A DNA stretch of 6,793 nt. Source: Azonexus sp. Lineage in GTDB: Bacteria; Pseudomonadota; Gammaproteobacteria; Burkholderiales; Rhodocyclaceae. Below, piece after piece: positions 1 through 5,468 of the stretch. The DNA lies in NCBI GenBank assembly GCA_023150195.1, contig JAKLLI010000105.1:1-6793 (forward strand). Reading direction: 5' to 3'. The notes beneath the pieces are model-generated. The model made no database searches, was not told where the DNA came from, and was given only the letters and a program-made list of their open reading frames with translations. A program made the translations under genes and the position numbers. Positions within the stretch are counted from its first letter, which is position 1; every line of letters starts with the position of its first letter.

Positions 1-1
1 C

Positions 2-418
2 TACAACCAACTGAGGGAATGCGCTCGACTCTTCCAGCAGGCGGAACTTGACGTCAATACCCTTATCCTTATACGACTGGTCACCGGAAAAGCTTTCGGG
101 ACCGTACAAGCGATTATTCACTGAGGTATAGCGAAGTACCGCCTCCAGACCGGGCAAGGCCTGCAGCGTCACCGCCGTGCGCACATAGGGCGTGACCACC
201 CCGCTGGACACCGCAAATTCGCCATCCGGTGCCATTCGTGCCGAGGGCATCTGCAGTAGACCAACACCCCCAAAATCCGAATAACTCGAAAAACGGGGTG
301 GCGTTTCATCCAGCGACCACGTCTGCGCCGCCACCGTGCCATTCAGGCCGATGGCCGTGATCAGACAGGCCAGGAAACGGGGCACGGGCATCCTGGATGC
401 CCGTTGCACGTCAGCCAT
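2..418 (-). CDS. YjbH/GfcD/WbfB-family polysaccharide outer-membrane protein (N-terminal part, cut by window edge)
   Basis: An open frame of 139 codons runs from the ATG at 418 to the left edge without a stop, so the C-terminus is missing; family members are usually several hundred residues long. The start at 418 has a GGAG six bases upstream. A second in-frame ATG at 391 (residue 10) would give a more compact signal peptide and is a possible alternative. Residues 10-31 look like a Sec signal peptide ending VAA before Gln32. Residues 46-66 (YSDFGGVGLLQMPSARMAPD) match the motif at the mature N-terminus of YjbH-type proteins, a short aromatic/Gly stretch followed by the GLLxMPSARM block. Members are predicted outer-membrane beta-barrel proteins needed for group 4 capsule or Yjb exopolysaccharide production; their biochemical role is not settled. 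The gene lies 24 bp after the exporter gene on the same strand and is probably its operon partner. Family assignment is confident; exact function is inferred. Confidence 0.82.
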   Translation of the reverse strand, partial: MADVQRASRMPVPRFLACLITAIGLNGTVAAQTWSLDETPPRFSSYSDFGGVGLLQMPSARMAPDGEFAVSSGVVTPYVRTAVTLQALPGLEAVLRYTSVNNRLYGPESFSGDQSYKDKGIDVKFRLLEESSAFPQLVV

Positions 419-442
419 TCGCGACTCCGAAATGTCGCGGGC

Positions 443-3136
443 TTACTTGGAAATCACGCTGAGCGAGGCTGCAGCCAGTGCCAGATCCTTGACCACCTGC
501 AAGGCCAGCAACATCAGATCGGTTGGCAGCGTCGGCATCGGCTCGCGGGAAACATAGATCACGCTGCCCGGCGGCAAACGCGTCGGGCGGAAATTCCAAG
601 AGGAGAGTTGCAGGGGCTCGGCATTTCCGTTCGGCAAAATCGCGAAAATGCGGTCTTCATCGGCTACCCGTGTCAGCCCACCCACCGCGCTCACGTAATC
701 CGAAACCGTTTTGCCGGCCTGAAACTGGACAGCGCCGGGATTGAGCACTTCACCCATGACCATGATGGACGACGGACGACGCGGCACAAACAATTCGTCT
801 CCTGCTTCCAGCACCACATCCAGCTCCGGACGCACCTGCAATACGGTGGGATCGGCTTCCACCACCATGCGCCCGACGGGATCGATTTCATTCAACTGTT
901 TGGCCAAGCCAGCAACCACCGTTGCAGCAGAAGCATCAGCACCTTGGGTTGCCGATGCGCGCTGGCGGGTCAAGGAGAGCAACAGGCCGTTCTGCAGCTC
1001 CATGGCCGACTTGCGGTAGTACTCCTTCTTTTCATCCTTGATCTTGCTCCGCTGGAAGACCGCCCCCAAGGGGTAGGCTTGCTGAGTGAGACCCCCGGCG
1101 CGTGCCACCAGATCGGATAATTTTTCACCCCGGCGGATTTCATAATTCCCGGGATGGACAAATTCACCACCCAGTCGCACCAGACCCGACTCCAGGTCAT
1201 TGAAGCGTTTGCGTACGAACACACTGTTTCCGGGCGCCACCGTCGTTTGGGCCAACTGGCTGGTCGTCAGCATCTGACGGCTAAGGCTGGCCCTGCCCTC
1301 AGTCGCAAGCATGCCGGTCAATTCAATGCCATTGAGGTCCGATTCCCGCGTCAAACCACCCCGGGCATTAATCACCATCTCCAGCGACATGCCGGCAGGT
1401 ACCGGCAGTACCCCTGGGCGCTTGACCTCGCCGCGCACCGCCACTGAGTTTTCCAGCACATAGGGCAACAAACCCGCCACTTCGTTATAAAGCGCGGGGC
1501 AGCTTTGGGTTTTCAGCAAGCGTTCCTTGTCGTTGGCGGTATTGGTTTGCAGCACCGCCGAACGGAAACGCGACTGACCTTCCTGATTCACCAGATTGGA
1601 GAGTTCAACCAAGCCGGCACAGGCATTCACTACACTCACCGCATCCTTGGGTTTACTCATGGCCGCGGGCAGTTTTTTTGTATCCAGCCCAAGTTCCACC
1701 TGCCTGTTCGCGTCGACCAGCCCCTTCAACTCGGCTTCCGCATCGTGAACCACAGCCAGCCCGTTACGCTCCTCCGGCGGCTTGCGGCCCGCCAGCACAA
1801 ATTGCACATTGGCCGACGAGAGAAACTCAATTTCATCCATCCCCAGCACGATCACACGATCTTCGGGTTGCAGCTCAAAGACCACTTTCTTGTCGAAAAT
1901 GTCTTTCAGGCTCACCGACTGAAAACGGCGTACGCCGGTTGCGGTATCGGTACGCTCCACAATCGCCAGCGCACGATAGGCATCCCGACCCAGTTGCTCC
2001 GGGGAACGCAGGATGTCGCCCAAGCCCAAACCCTGGCGCCATTCGTAGTTACCGGCACGCTCTACCCGCCCGGACAACGCCACCGAAGTGTCCCAACGCG
2101 CCACCACCGAAGGCAATTTGATCACATCGCCATCGTTGACCGCCAAACGCTGCGGCGCAGTCCCGGCGAGCGACACATCCTGCACCTGACGCCGGCCATT
2201 TGCGCCGATACGATCAATGCTCGCCTGTGCCGGATAAGCGGTGGGCAACATGCCGCCCGCCAGTCGAATCACATCGGCTGCGGTTTTTTCATTCAAGAGT
2301 TCGTAGATGGCGGGGCGCAACACATCACCCGAAACACCCACTCTACGCCCCACGGCCGGCACAAAAATGATGTCGCCGGATTGCAGACGCATATTGCCGC
2401 GATCACCACCGTGCAGCATGGCATCGTACAAATCCAGATGTGCCACGACCCGGCCCTGGCGGCGAATTTCCACCTTGCGCATGGAGCCGGTGGGTTTGAT
2501 CCCCCCGCCAACCAACAGGGCATTCACCACCGTGGTGAGTGCATCCGTCGCATACGCGCCAGGGTTATTCACATCGCCCATCAGAAAAACCTGGATCGAA
2601 CGCAAAGCCCCCATGCTCACCGTAGCCTCAACGCCAATTTTCTGGCGGTTGATGCGCTCGAGCACCGCTTTGCCCACGGACTCGAAACTCATGCCGGCCA
2701 CCACCAAGGGACCAATTTCCGGCAAATTCACGCTGCCACTACGGTCGACCGTGAGCTGATAACTTTTATTCTCTTTGCCAAAAAGCCGCAGCTCTACAAC
2801 ATCGCCGGGCCCGATCACATAATCCAGCGGCACCGGCAAATCGGTTGCCGCAGAAAACGGCACCACACCGCCCGAAAAAAGTGCTTCGCCAAAGGGCCGC
2901 AATTCAGCCAAAAACCCGGGAATTACAGCATTTGCAGCCGGCTTGACCGGCGCGCTCACAGGCTCCGCCACGGGCCTTGCCTTGCCTTGACCACCGGTTG
3001 CCATGCCTGCAGAGAGTTTTTCCAGCTGGCTGGCAGACAACTGACTGGGATCAAACGATTGTGCAGACGCCAAACCAGCGACAGACATCATGGCAAACAG
3101 CGCACACGACCGGAGATTTCTGGAAGAGAAGGACAT
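443..3136 (-). CDS. Large multi-SLBB polysaccharide export protein (Wza/OtnA-like), 897 aa
   Basis: Outer-membrane or periplasmic polysaccharide exporter. The frame stays open up to 3274, but I chose the ATG at 3136 because it starts directly at a Sec signal peptide (residues 1-25, ending ASA before Gln26) and avoids overlap with the divergent gene; the ribosome site there is weak (GGG eight bases upstream). Residues about 105-179 form the polysaccharide-export domain (DYVIGPGDVVELRLFG, then SVNLPEIGPL). SLBB-type repeats, recognised by G-x-V-x-x-P-G-x-Y and later AGG/GGG motifs, lie at roughly 180-260, 265-342, 350-432, 564-644, 651-724 and 789-862. Between the third and fourth is a region with the only two mature cysteines (506 and 546), which could form a disulfide. 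Residues about 869-894 are a hydrophobic C-terminal helix, perhaps equivalent to the Wza membrane helix. No lipobox cysteine is seen, unlike Wza. It is far longer than Wza (about 380 aa) and closer in plan to Vibrio OtnA/WbfF (from memory). Confidence 0.9.
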   Translation of the reverse strand: MSFSSRNLRSCALFAMMSVAGLASAQSFDPSQLSASQLEKLSAGMATGGQGKARPVAEPVSAPVKPAANAVIPGFLAELRPFGEALFSGGVVPFSAATDLPVPLDYVIGPGDVVELRLFGKENKSYQLTVDRSGSVNLPEIGPLVVAGMSFESVGKAVLERINRQKIGVEATVSMGALRSIQVFLMGDVNNPGAYATDALTTVVNALLVGGGIKPTGSMRKVEIRRQGRVVAHLDLYDAMLHGGDRGNMRLQSGDIIFVPAVGRRVGVSGDVLRPAIYELLNEKTAADVIRLAGGMLPTAYPAQASIDRIGANGRRQVQDVSLAGTAPQRLAVNDGDVIKLPSVVARWDTSVALSGRVERAGNYEWRQGLGLGDILRSPEQLGRDAYRALAIVERTDTATGVRRFQSVSLKDIFDKKVVFELQPEDRVIVLGMDEIEFLSSANVQFVLAGRKPPEERNGLAVVHDAEAELKGLVDANRQVELGLDTKKLPAAMSKPKDAVSVVNACAGLVELSNLVNQEGQSRFRSAVLQTNTANDKERLLKTQSCPALYNEVAGLLPYVLENSVAVRGEVKRPGVLPVPAGMSLEMVINARGGLTRESDLNGIELTGMLATEGRASLSRQMLTTSQLAQTTVAPGNSVFVRKRFNDLESGLVRLGGEFVHPGNYEIRRGEKLSDLVARAGGLTQQAYPLGAVFQRSKIKDEKKEYYRKSAMELQNGLLLSLTRQRASATQGADASAATVVAGLAKQLNEIDPVGRMVVEADPTVLQVRPELDVVLEAGDELFVPRRPSSIMVMGEVLNPGAVQFQAGKTVSDYVSAVGGLTRVADEDRIFAILPNGNAEPLQLSSWNFRPTRLPPGSVIYVSREPMPTLPTDLMLLALQVVKDLALAAASLSVISK

Positions 3137-3167
3137 ATCGACAACCCGGGACAGAATTCGAAGTGAA

Positions 3168-3206
3168 GACAAACAAATGCCCGGAACCCGGGCAATCATG
3201 TTTGTC
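3168..3206. repeat. Two-tier inverted repeat in the divergent intergenic region
   Basis: The outer arms GACAAACA (3168-3175) and TGTTTGTC (3199-3206) pair over 8 bp. The inner arms TGCCCGG (3178-3184) and CCGGGCA (3188-3194) pair over 7 bp around a 3-base loop. The unpaired steps are 2 and 4 bases. It lies about 8 bases downstream of the transcription start predicted from the minus-strand -10 box, so the exporter mRNA would carry it as a 5' leader hairpin ending 31 bases before the chosen start codon. As DNA it could instead be an operator, and its right arm overlaps a possible plus-strand -35 (TTGTCA). The base pairing is seen directly; the role is inference. Confidence 0.7.
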
Positions 3207-3228
3207 ATTGGCAAGCGCGGATTATACA
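3202..3228 (+). promoter_or_regulatory. Possible promoter of the yjbF-like gene, overlapping the divergent promoter
   Basis: TTGTCA (3202-3207) and TATACA (3223-3228) are separated by 15 bases, shorter than the preferred 17, so the match is marginal. It shares its -10 bases with the perfect minus-strand TATAAT, so the two promoters could not be occupied at the same time. The gene starts at 3260 with a modest ribosome site (GGAA at 3248-3251). Confidence 0.25.
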
Positions 3229-3251
3229 CTCGCAGGCTGAACGCTCTGGAA
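3221..3251 (-). promoter_or_regulatory. Predicted promoter of the exporter-yjbH-like operon
   Basis: The minus strand has a perfect -10 hexamer TATAAT (3226-3221). The best -35 candidate is poor: TTCCAG at 3251-3246, with a 19-base spacer. A strong -10 with a weak -35 suggests dependence on an activator. Predicted transcription start is near 3214, giving a leader of roughly 78 bases to the start codon at 3136. Based on sequence match only. Confidence 0.42.
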
Positions 3252-3259
3252 TCCGATTC

Positions 3260-3907
3260 ATGAACCGAAGGCAAGTATTAACCGCTGCCACGGCAGGCCT
3301 GCTCACTGGCGCCTGCAGCAGTCCAACAGCACGCTCGATGACCAAGGTGCTGGACATGACAATCAGCAGCAAACCTGCCTATCCGGAGGATTACCCGGAC
3401 AAACTTCCCTACGCTTCAATCGGCGCGCAAATTGATAACGGCAGCCCCTCGCTGCTCATCTTGGGAAAAATCGTTGATAACGACTTGCACTGGATTTCTG
3501 CCGACCGCGAAGTGATAGTCACCCGCTTTGGTCGCATCATGCAAACCGTCGGCCTGCCAGACAATATTGACGCCACCGAACTGATCACACAGGACTTTCT
3601 CGAACCGGACAGCCCCCGAATTGAAACCTTCCAACGCACCATCGACATTGCGAAATCCCGTGCCTTCGGCCTCCGCATCGAGAGCCATATCCGGATGTTG
3701 GATACCTCAGTTCAGAAAGTAGGCTCACGGGAAATTTTGCTGACGCAGATTGAAGAAGTGTGCCAATCGAAAGAACTGAACTGGCAATTCAGCAACCAGT
3801 ACTGGGTGGACCCCAACAACTACTGCTGGCGCAGCAAGCAATGCCTGGGGCCTAGCGGCAAAACATTGAGTTTTGTCGTCACAAAACCCTACTTAAGATC
3901 GGCATAA
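3260..3907 (+). CDS. YjbF/GfcB-family capsule or exopolysaccharide lipoprotein, 215 aa
   Basis: Probable periplasm-facing lipoprotein of the Yjb/group 4 capsule type. The N-terminus has a signal sequence leading to Cys19. The lipobox LTGAC is imperfect because Thr rather than Leu/Val/Ile sits at -3. An Arg-Arg pair at 3-4 (RRQVL) resembles a twin-arginine signal. Mature-region blocks fit YjbF: YASIGAQIDNG (51-61), LLILGKI (65-71), HWISADREVIVTRFGRI (77-93), TVGLP (96-100), RTIDI (126-130), and a C-terminal NQYWVDPNNYCWRSKQ segment (179-194). Three mature cysteines other than the lipid anchor are at 168, 189 and 195. Total length is close to the usual 210-220 residues. The gene is divergent from the exporter gene and convergent with the yjbE-like gene, with a shared terminator 51 bases after its stop. 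In enterobacteria the homologue is co-transcribed with yjbE, yjbG and yjbH. The family is known; its molecular function is not well defined. Confidence 0.85.
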   Translation: MNRRQVLTAATAGLLTGACSSPTARSMTKVLDMTISSKPAYPEDYPDKLPYASIGAQIDNGSPSLLILGKIVDNDLHWISADREVIVTRFGRIMQTVGLPDNIDATELITQDFLEPDSPRIETFQRTIDIAKSRAFGLRIESHIRMLDTSVQKVGSREILLTQIEEVCQSKELNWQFSNQYWVDPNNYCWRSKQCLGPSGKTLSFVVTKPYLRSA

Positions 3908-3958
3908 AGAGCAGCTATTACACGCAGCAACCCTGACGACTACGCCCATGATGGCCAC

Positions 3959-3988
3959 AAAAAAAGCCCCTCACCCGGAGGGGCTTTT
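3959..3988. terminator. Bidirectional intrinsic terminator between convergent genes
   Basis: A 7-bp GC-rich stem, GCCCCTC (3966-3972) with GAGGGGC (3978-3984), encloses the loop ACCCG. It is flanked by seven A on the left and four T on the right, giving U-tracts in both directions. It lies between the stops of the yjbF-like gene (3907, plus) and the yjbE-like gene (4024, minus), so it can end both transcripts. Confidence 0.9.
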
Positions 3989-4023
3989 GCGTAGCGTACT
4001 GCATTGCAGACCGTAACTACGGA

Positions 4024-4311
4024 TTAATTAGTACCAGGCGGAGTCGTCGCTGAAGAAGTCGTGGAATCGTTGCTGGTAGCAATAGCAACTGCAACACCAA
4101 CCGCCGCAGCAGTAGCCACACCAGCAGCTACTGCGCCTGCGGTAATACCGCCGACGGCAGTAGCTCCGGCAGCTCCAGCGCCTGCTGCTGCGCCAGCACC
4201 AGCACCAGCACCAGCACCAGCACCAGCACCACCCGTCGGGGCAGCAGCAAACGCGGAAGCACTAGAAATGGCAAGCAACAGCGCAGACAAAAGGCTAACA
4301 ATTTGTTTCAT
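4024..4311 (-). CDS. Small secreted Gly/Ala-rich YjbE/GfcA-like protein, 95 aa
   Basis: The ATG at 4311 follows a good ribosome site (GGAG eight bases upstream). Residues 1-23 are a clear Sec signal peptide (two-lysine-like start MKQ, Leu/Ala core, SASAFAA cleavage region). The mature protein is almost entirely low complexity: an alternating Gly-Ala run (27-50), a Gly/Ala/Val hydrophobic segment (52-79) and a Ser/Thr/Pro-rich tail (80-95) containing SNDSTTSS. This plan, a signal peptide, a small-residue hydrophobic stretch and a Thr/Ser-rich tail, fits YjbE and GfcA, the first genes of the enteric yjb and gfc operons. Low-complexity composition makes homology hard to prove, so the call rests on plan plus neighbours (yjbF-, yjbH-like and exporter genes). 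No enzymatic motif is present. It has its own predicted promoter at 4370-4399 and ends at the shared terminator. Confidence 0.72.
   Translation of the reverse strand: MKQIVSLLSALLLAISSASAFAAAPTGGAGAGAGAGAGAGAAAGAGAAGATAVGGITAGAVAAGVATAAAVGVAVAIATSNDSTTSSATTPPGTN
4193..4228. repeat. Hexanucleotide tandem repeat, six perfect copies of CCAGCA
   Basis: Six uninterrupted CCAGCA units (plus a partial unit to 4231) lie inside the yjbE-like gene. Read on the minus strand they encode alternating Gly-Ala. Because the unit is 6 bp, gain or loss of copies would lengthen or shorten the Gly-Ala run without a frameshift. Confidence 0.93.
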
Positions 4312-4369
4312 AAAGATTTCTCCAAGGGTAAACTGGAATGCGATTGGAAGAGCAGATTGACACCGCCTG

Positions 4370-4399
4370 ATAATATGATCAGAACATTCGAAGAGTCAA
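4370..4399 (-). promoter_or_regulatory. Predicted promoter of the yjbE-like gene
   Basis: On the minus strand, TTGACT (4399-4394) and TATTAT (4375-4370) are separated by 18 bases, a good sigma-70-type match. Predicted start is near 4363, leaving a leader of about 50 bases before the ATG at 4311. The -10 is embedded in a CTGAT-N6-ATCAG dyad (4367-4382), and the -35 lies between ATCAGA (4378-4383) and TCTGAT (4406-4411). Confidence 0.5.
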
Positions 4400-4473
4400 C
4401 GTTACTCTGATGTGCACCTGCAGAAAAATGCGCGCTTGCCGCCGGAATCACGAACATGCAGTGCAACATCAGA

Positions 4474-4489
4474 AGCAGCAAATGCTGCT
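4474..4489. promoter_or_regulatory. Palindrome upstream of the wzz-like promoter, possible operator
   Basis: AGCAGCA (4474-4480) and TGCTGCT (4483-4489) form a perfect 7-bp inverted repeat with a 2-base centre. The centre lies about 35 bases upstream of the -10 box at 4516, where class II activators usually bind. It is bracketed by two copies of GCAACATC (4463-4470 and 4503-4510) whose starts are 40 bp apart. No known regulator site is recognised. Confidence 0.35.
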
Positions 4490-4515
4490 CAAGCCAAGCT
4501 TAGCAACATCCTGTT

Positions 4516-4521
4516 TATAAT
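4516..4521 (+). promoter_or_regulatory. Predicted -10 box of the wzz-wecA-like operon
   Basis: A perfect TATAAT lies 39 bases before the start codon at 4560. No acceptable -35 is found 16-18 bases upstream (GCCAAG at the 17-base position), which again suggests activator-dependent transcription. Predicted transcription start is near 4528. Confidence 0.42.
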
Positions 4522-4559
4522 TTCGCATTCTATTAGTCCCTCACACCTAACGGATCATC

Positions 4560-5468
4560 ATGACTGAACACGCTGCCGAGTATCCTGACAACGACGAAAT
4601 TGATCTCTTCCAACTTTGGGAAACAATCGTTGCAGGTAAGTGGCTGATCCTGGGGCTCATGCTCTTTTGCACCTCAGCCGCAACCGGCCTTGCATTTCTG
4701 ATGACCCCGAAATACGAAGCCAAGGTCATTGCCAGTTTTACAGAAGAGAGCAAAGGCGGCGGCGGACTGAGTGCGCTGGCGGGTCAATTTGGCGGTTTGG
4801 CTGACATGGCGGGGATCAGTTTAGGGGGCGGGGGTAACAAGGAAGCCACACTGGCTTACTTGAAATCCCGCGCCTTCATTGATGGTTTCATCGTTGAAAA
4901 TGCACTCATGCCGGTGCTATATAGCAGCATTTGGGATGCCGAAAAAAAAACGTGGAAAGTTGATGATCCGGTTAAGGCACCTACTCCTTGGAAAGCTTAC
5001 CAACTATTCAGCGGAAGAATTCTCGCGCTCAATTTCGATAAAAAGACCAATCTTGTCACCCTGACCATTACTTGGAAGGACCGAAATCAGGCAGTGAAAT
5101 GGGCGAACGAACTGATCAAGCGGGCCAACGAAAACTTACGTCAACGCACGATTGAAGAAACCCGCCAGAGCTTGACCTACCTAGAAAAAGAACTGCAAAA
5201 AACCAGCGTCGTCGAGGTGCAAAATACCATTTATCGTGTCATGGAAACCCAGATCAAAACCATGATGATGGCCAATACGCAAGAACAGTACGCGCTCAAA
5301 ATCATTGATCCCGCCCAAGCCGTAGATGAAGACGCCTTTGTTAGCCCCAAGCGCCCAATGATGATTGCTTTGGGGGCAGTTGGGGGGCTGTTTTTGGGGA
5401 TTATTTTCGTTTTCCTGCGCAAGGCACTTCGTCAGCGCAAACTTGCTTCGTCGGGAACCTATGAATGA
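4560..5468 (+). CDS. Wzz-type polysaccharide chain-length determinant/co-polymerase, 302 aa
   Basis: Inner-membrane polysaccharide co-polymerase that would set polymer length and couple polymerisation to export. The N-terminus has the acidic EIDLFQLWETIVAGKW block (13-28) of the Wzz domain, then TM1 (about 28-48) and PKYEAK (50-55). A Gly-rich stretch (about 66-93; GGGGLSALAGQFGGLADMAG) is typical of one Wzz subgroup. A periplasmic helical region (about 180-245) follows, then the proline-containing FVSPKRPMM (260-268) leading into TM2 (about 267-286), and a short basic cytoplasmic tail. There is no Walker A motif or tyrosine-rich tail, so it lacks a fused tyrosine kinase. The length fits a kinase-free co-polymerase. 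The start has GGA five bases upstream. Its stop overlaps the next gene by four bases (ATGA), implying translational coupling. Beside a Wza-like exporter one often finds a kinase-bearing Wzc protein; here the pairing resembles Vibrio OtnA/OtnB (from memory). Confidence 0.9.
   Translation: MTEHAAEYPDNDEIDLFQLWETIVAGKWLILGLMLFCTSAATGLAFLMTPKYEAKVIASFTEESKGGGGLSALAGQFGGLADMAGISLGGGGNKEATLAYLKSRAFIDGFIVENALMPVLYSSIWDAEKKTWKVDDPVKAPTPWKAYQLFSGRILALNFDKKTNLVTLTITWKDRNQAVKWANELIKRANENLRQRTIEETRQSLTYLEKELQKTSVVEVQNTIYRVMETQIKTMMMANTQEQYALKIIDPAQAVDEDAFVSPKRPMMIALGAVGGLFLGIIFVFLRKALRQRKLASSGTYE

Noticed and set aside
404..1120. Plus-strand open frame of 238 codons
   Set aside because: Antisense to the C-terminal part of the exporter gene and the start of the yjbH-like gene, with no recognisable domain or signal.
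1505..3166. Plus-strand open frame of 553 codons opposite the exporter gene
   Set aside because: It is antisense to a well-supported SLBB protein, is rich in His/Arg/Gln without any domain, and has no ribosome site. It is an open antisense frame caused by codon bias.
3137..3259. RfaH ops/JUMPstart element, common before capsule operons
   Set aside because: I looked for the GGCGGTAG core in both divergent intergenic regions and did not find it.
3137..3274. Longer start for the exporter (46 more residues)
   Set aside because: It would overlap the divergent yjbF-like start and place a clear signal peptide inside the protein. The inner ATG at 3208 has no ribosome site.
4193..4231. CRISPR-like repeat array
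   Set aside because: The units are 6 bp, contiguous and coding, with no spacers.
4061..4360. Plus-strand open frame of Ala/Pro repeats opposite the yjbE-like gene
   Set aside because: Created by the CCAGCA repeat read on the other strand. The minus-strand frame has a signal peptide, a ribosome site and a promoter; this one does not.
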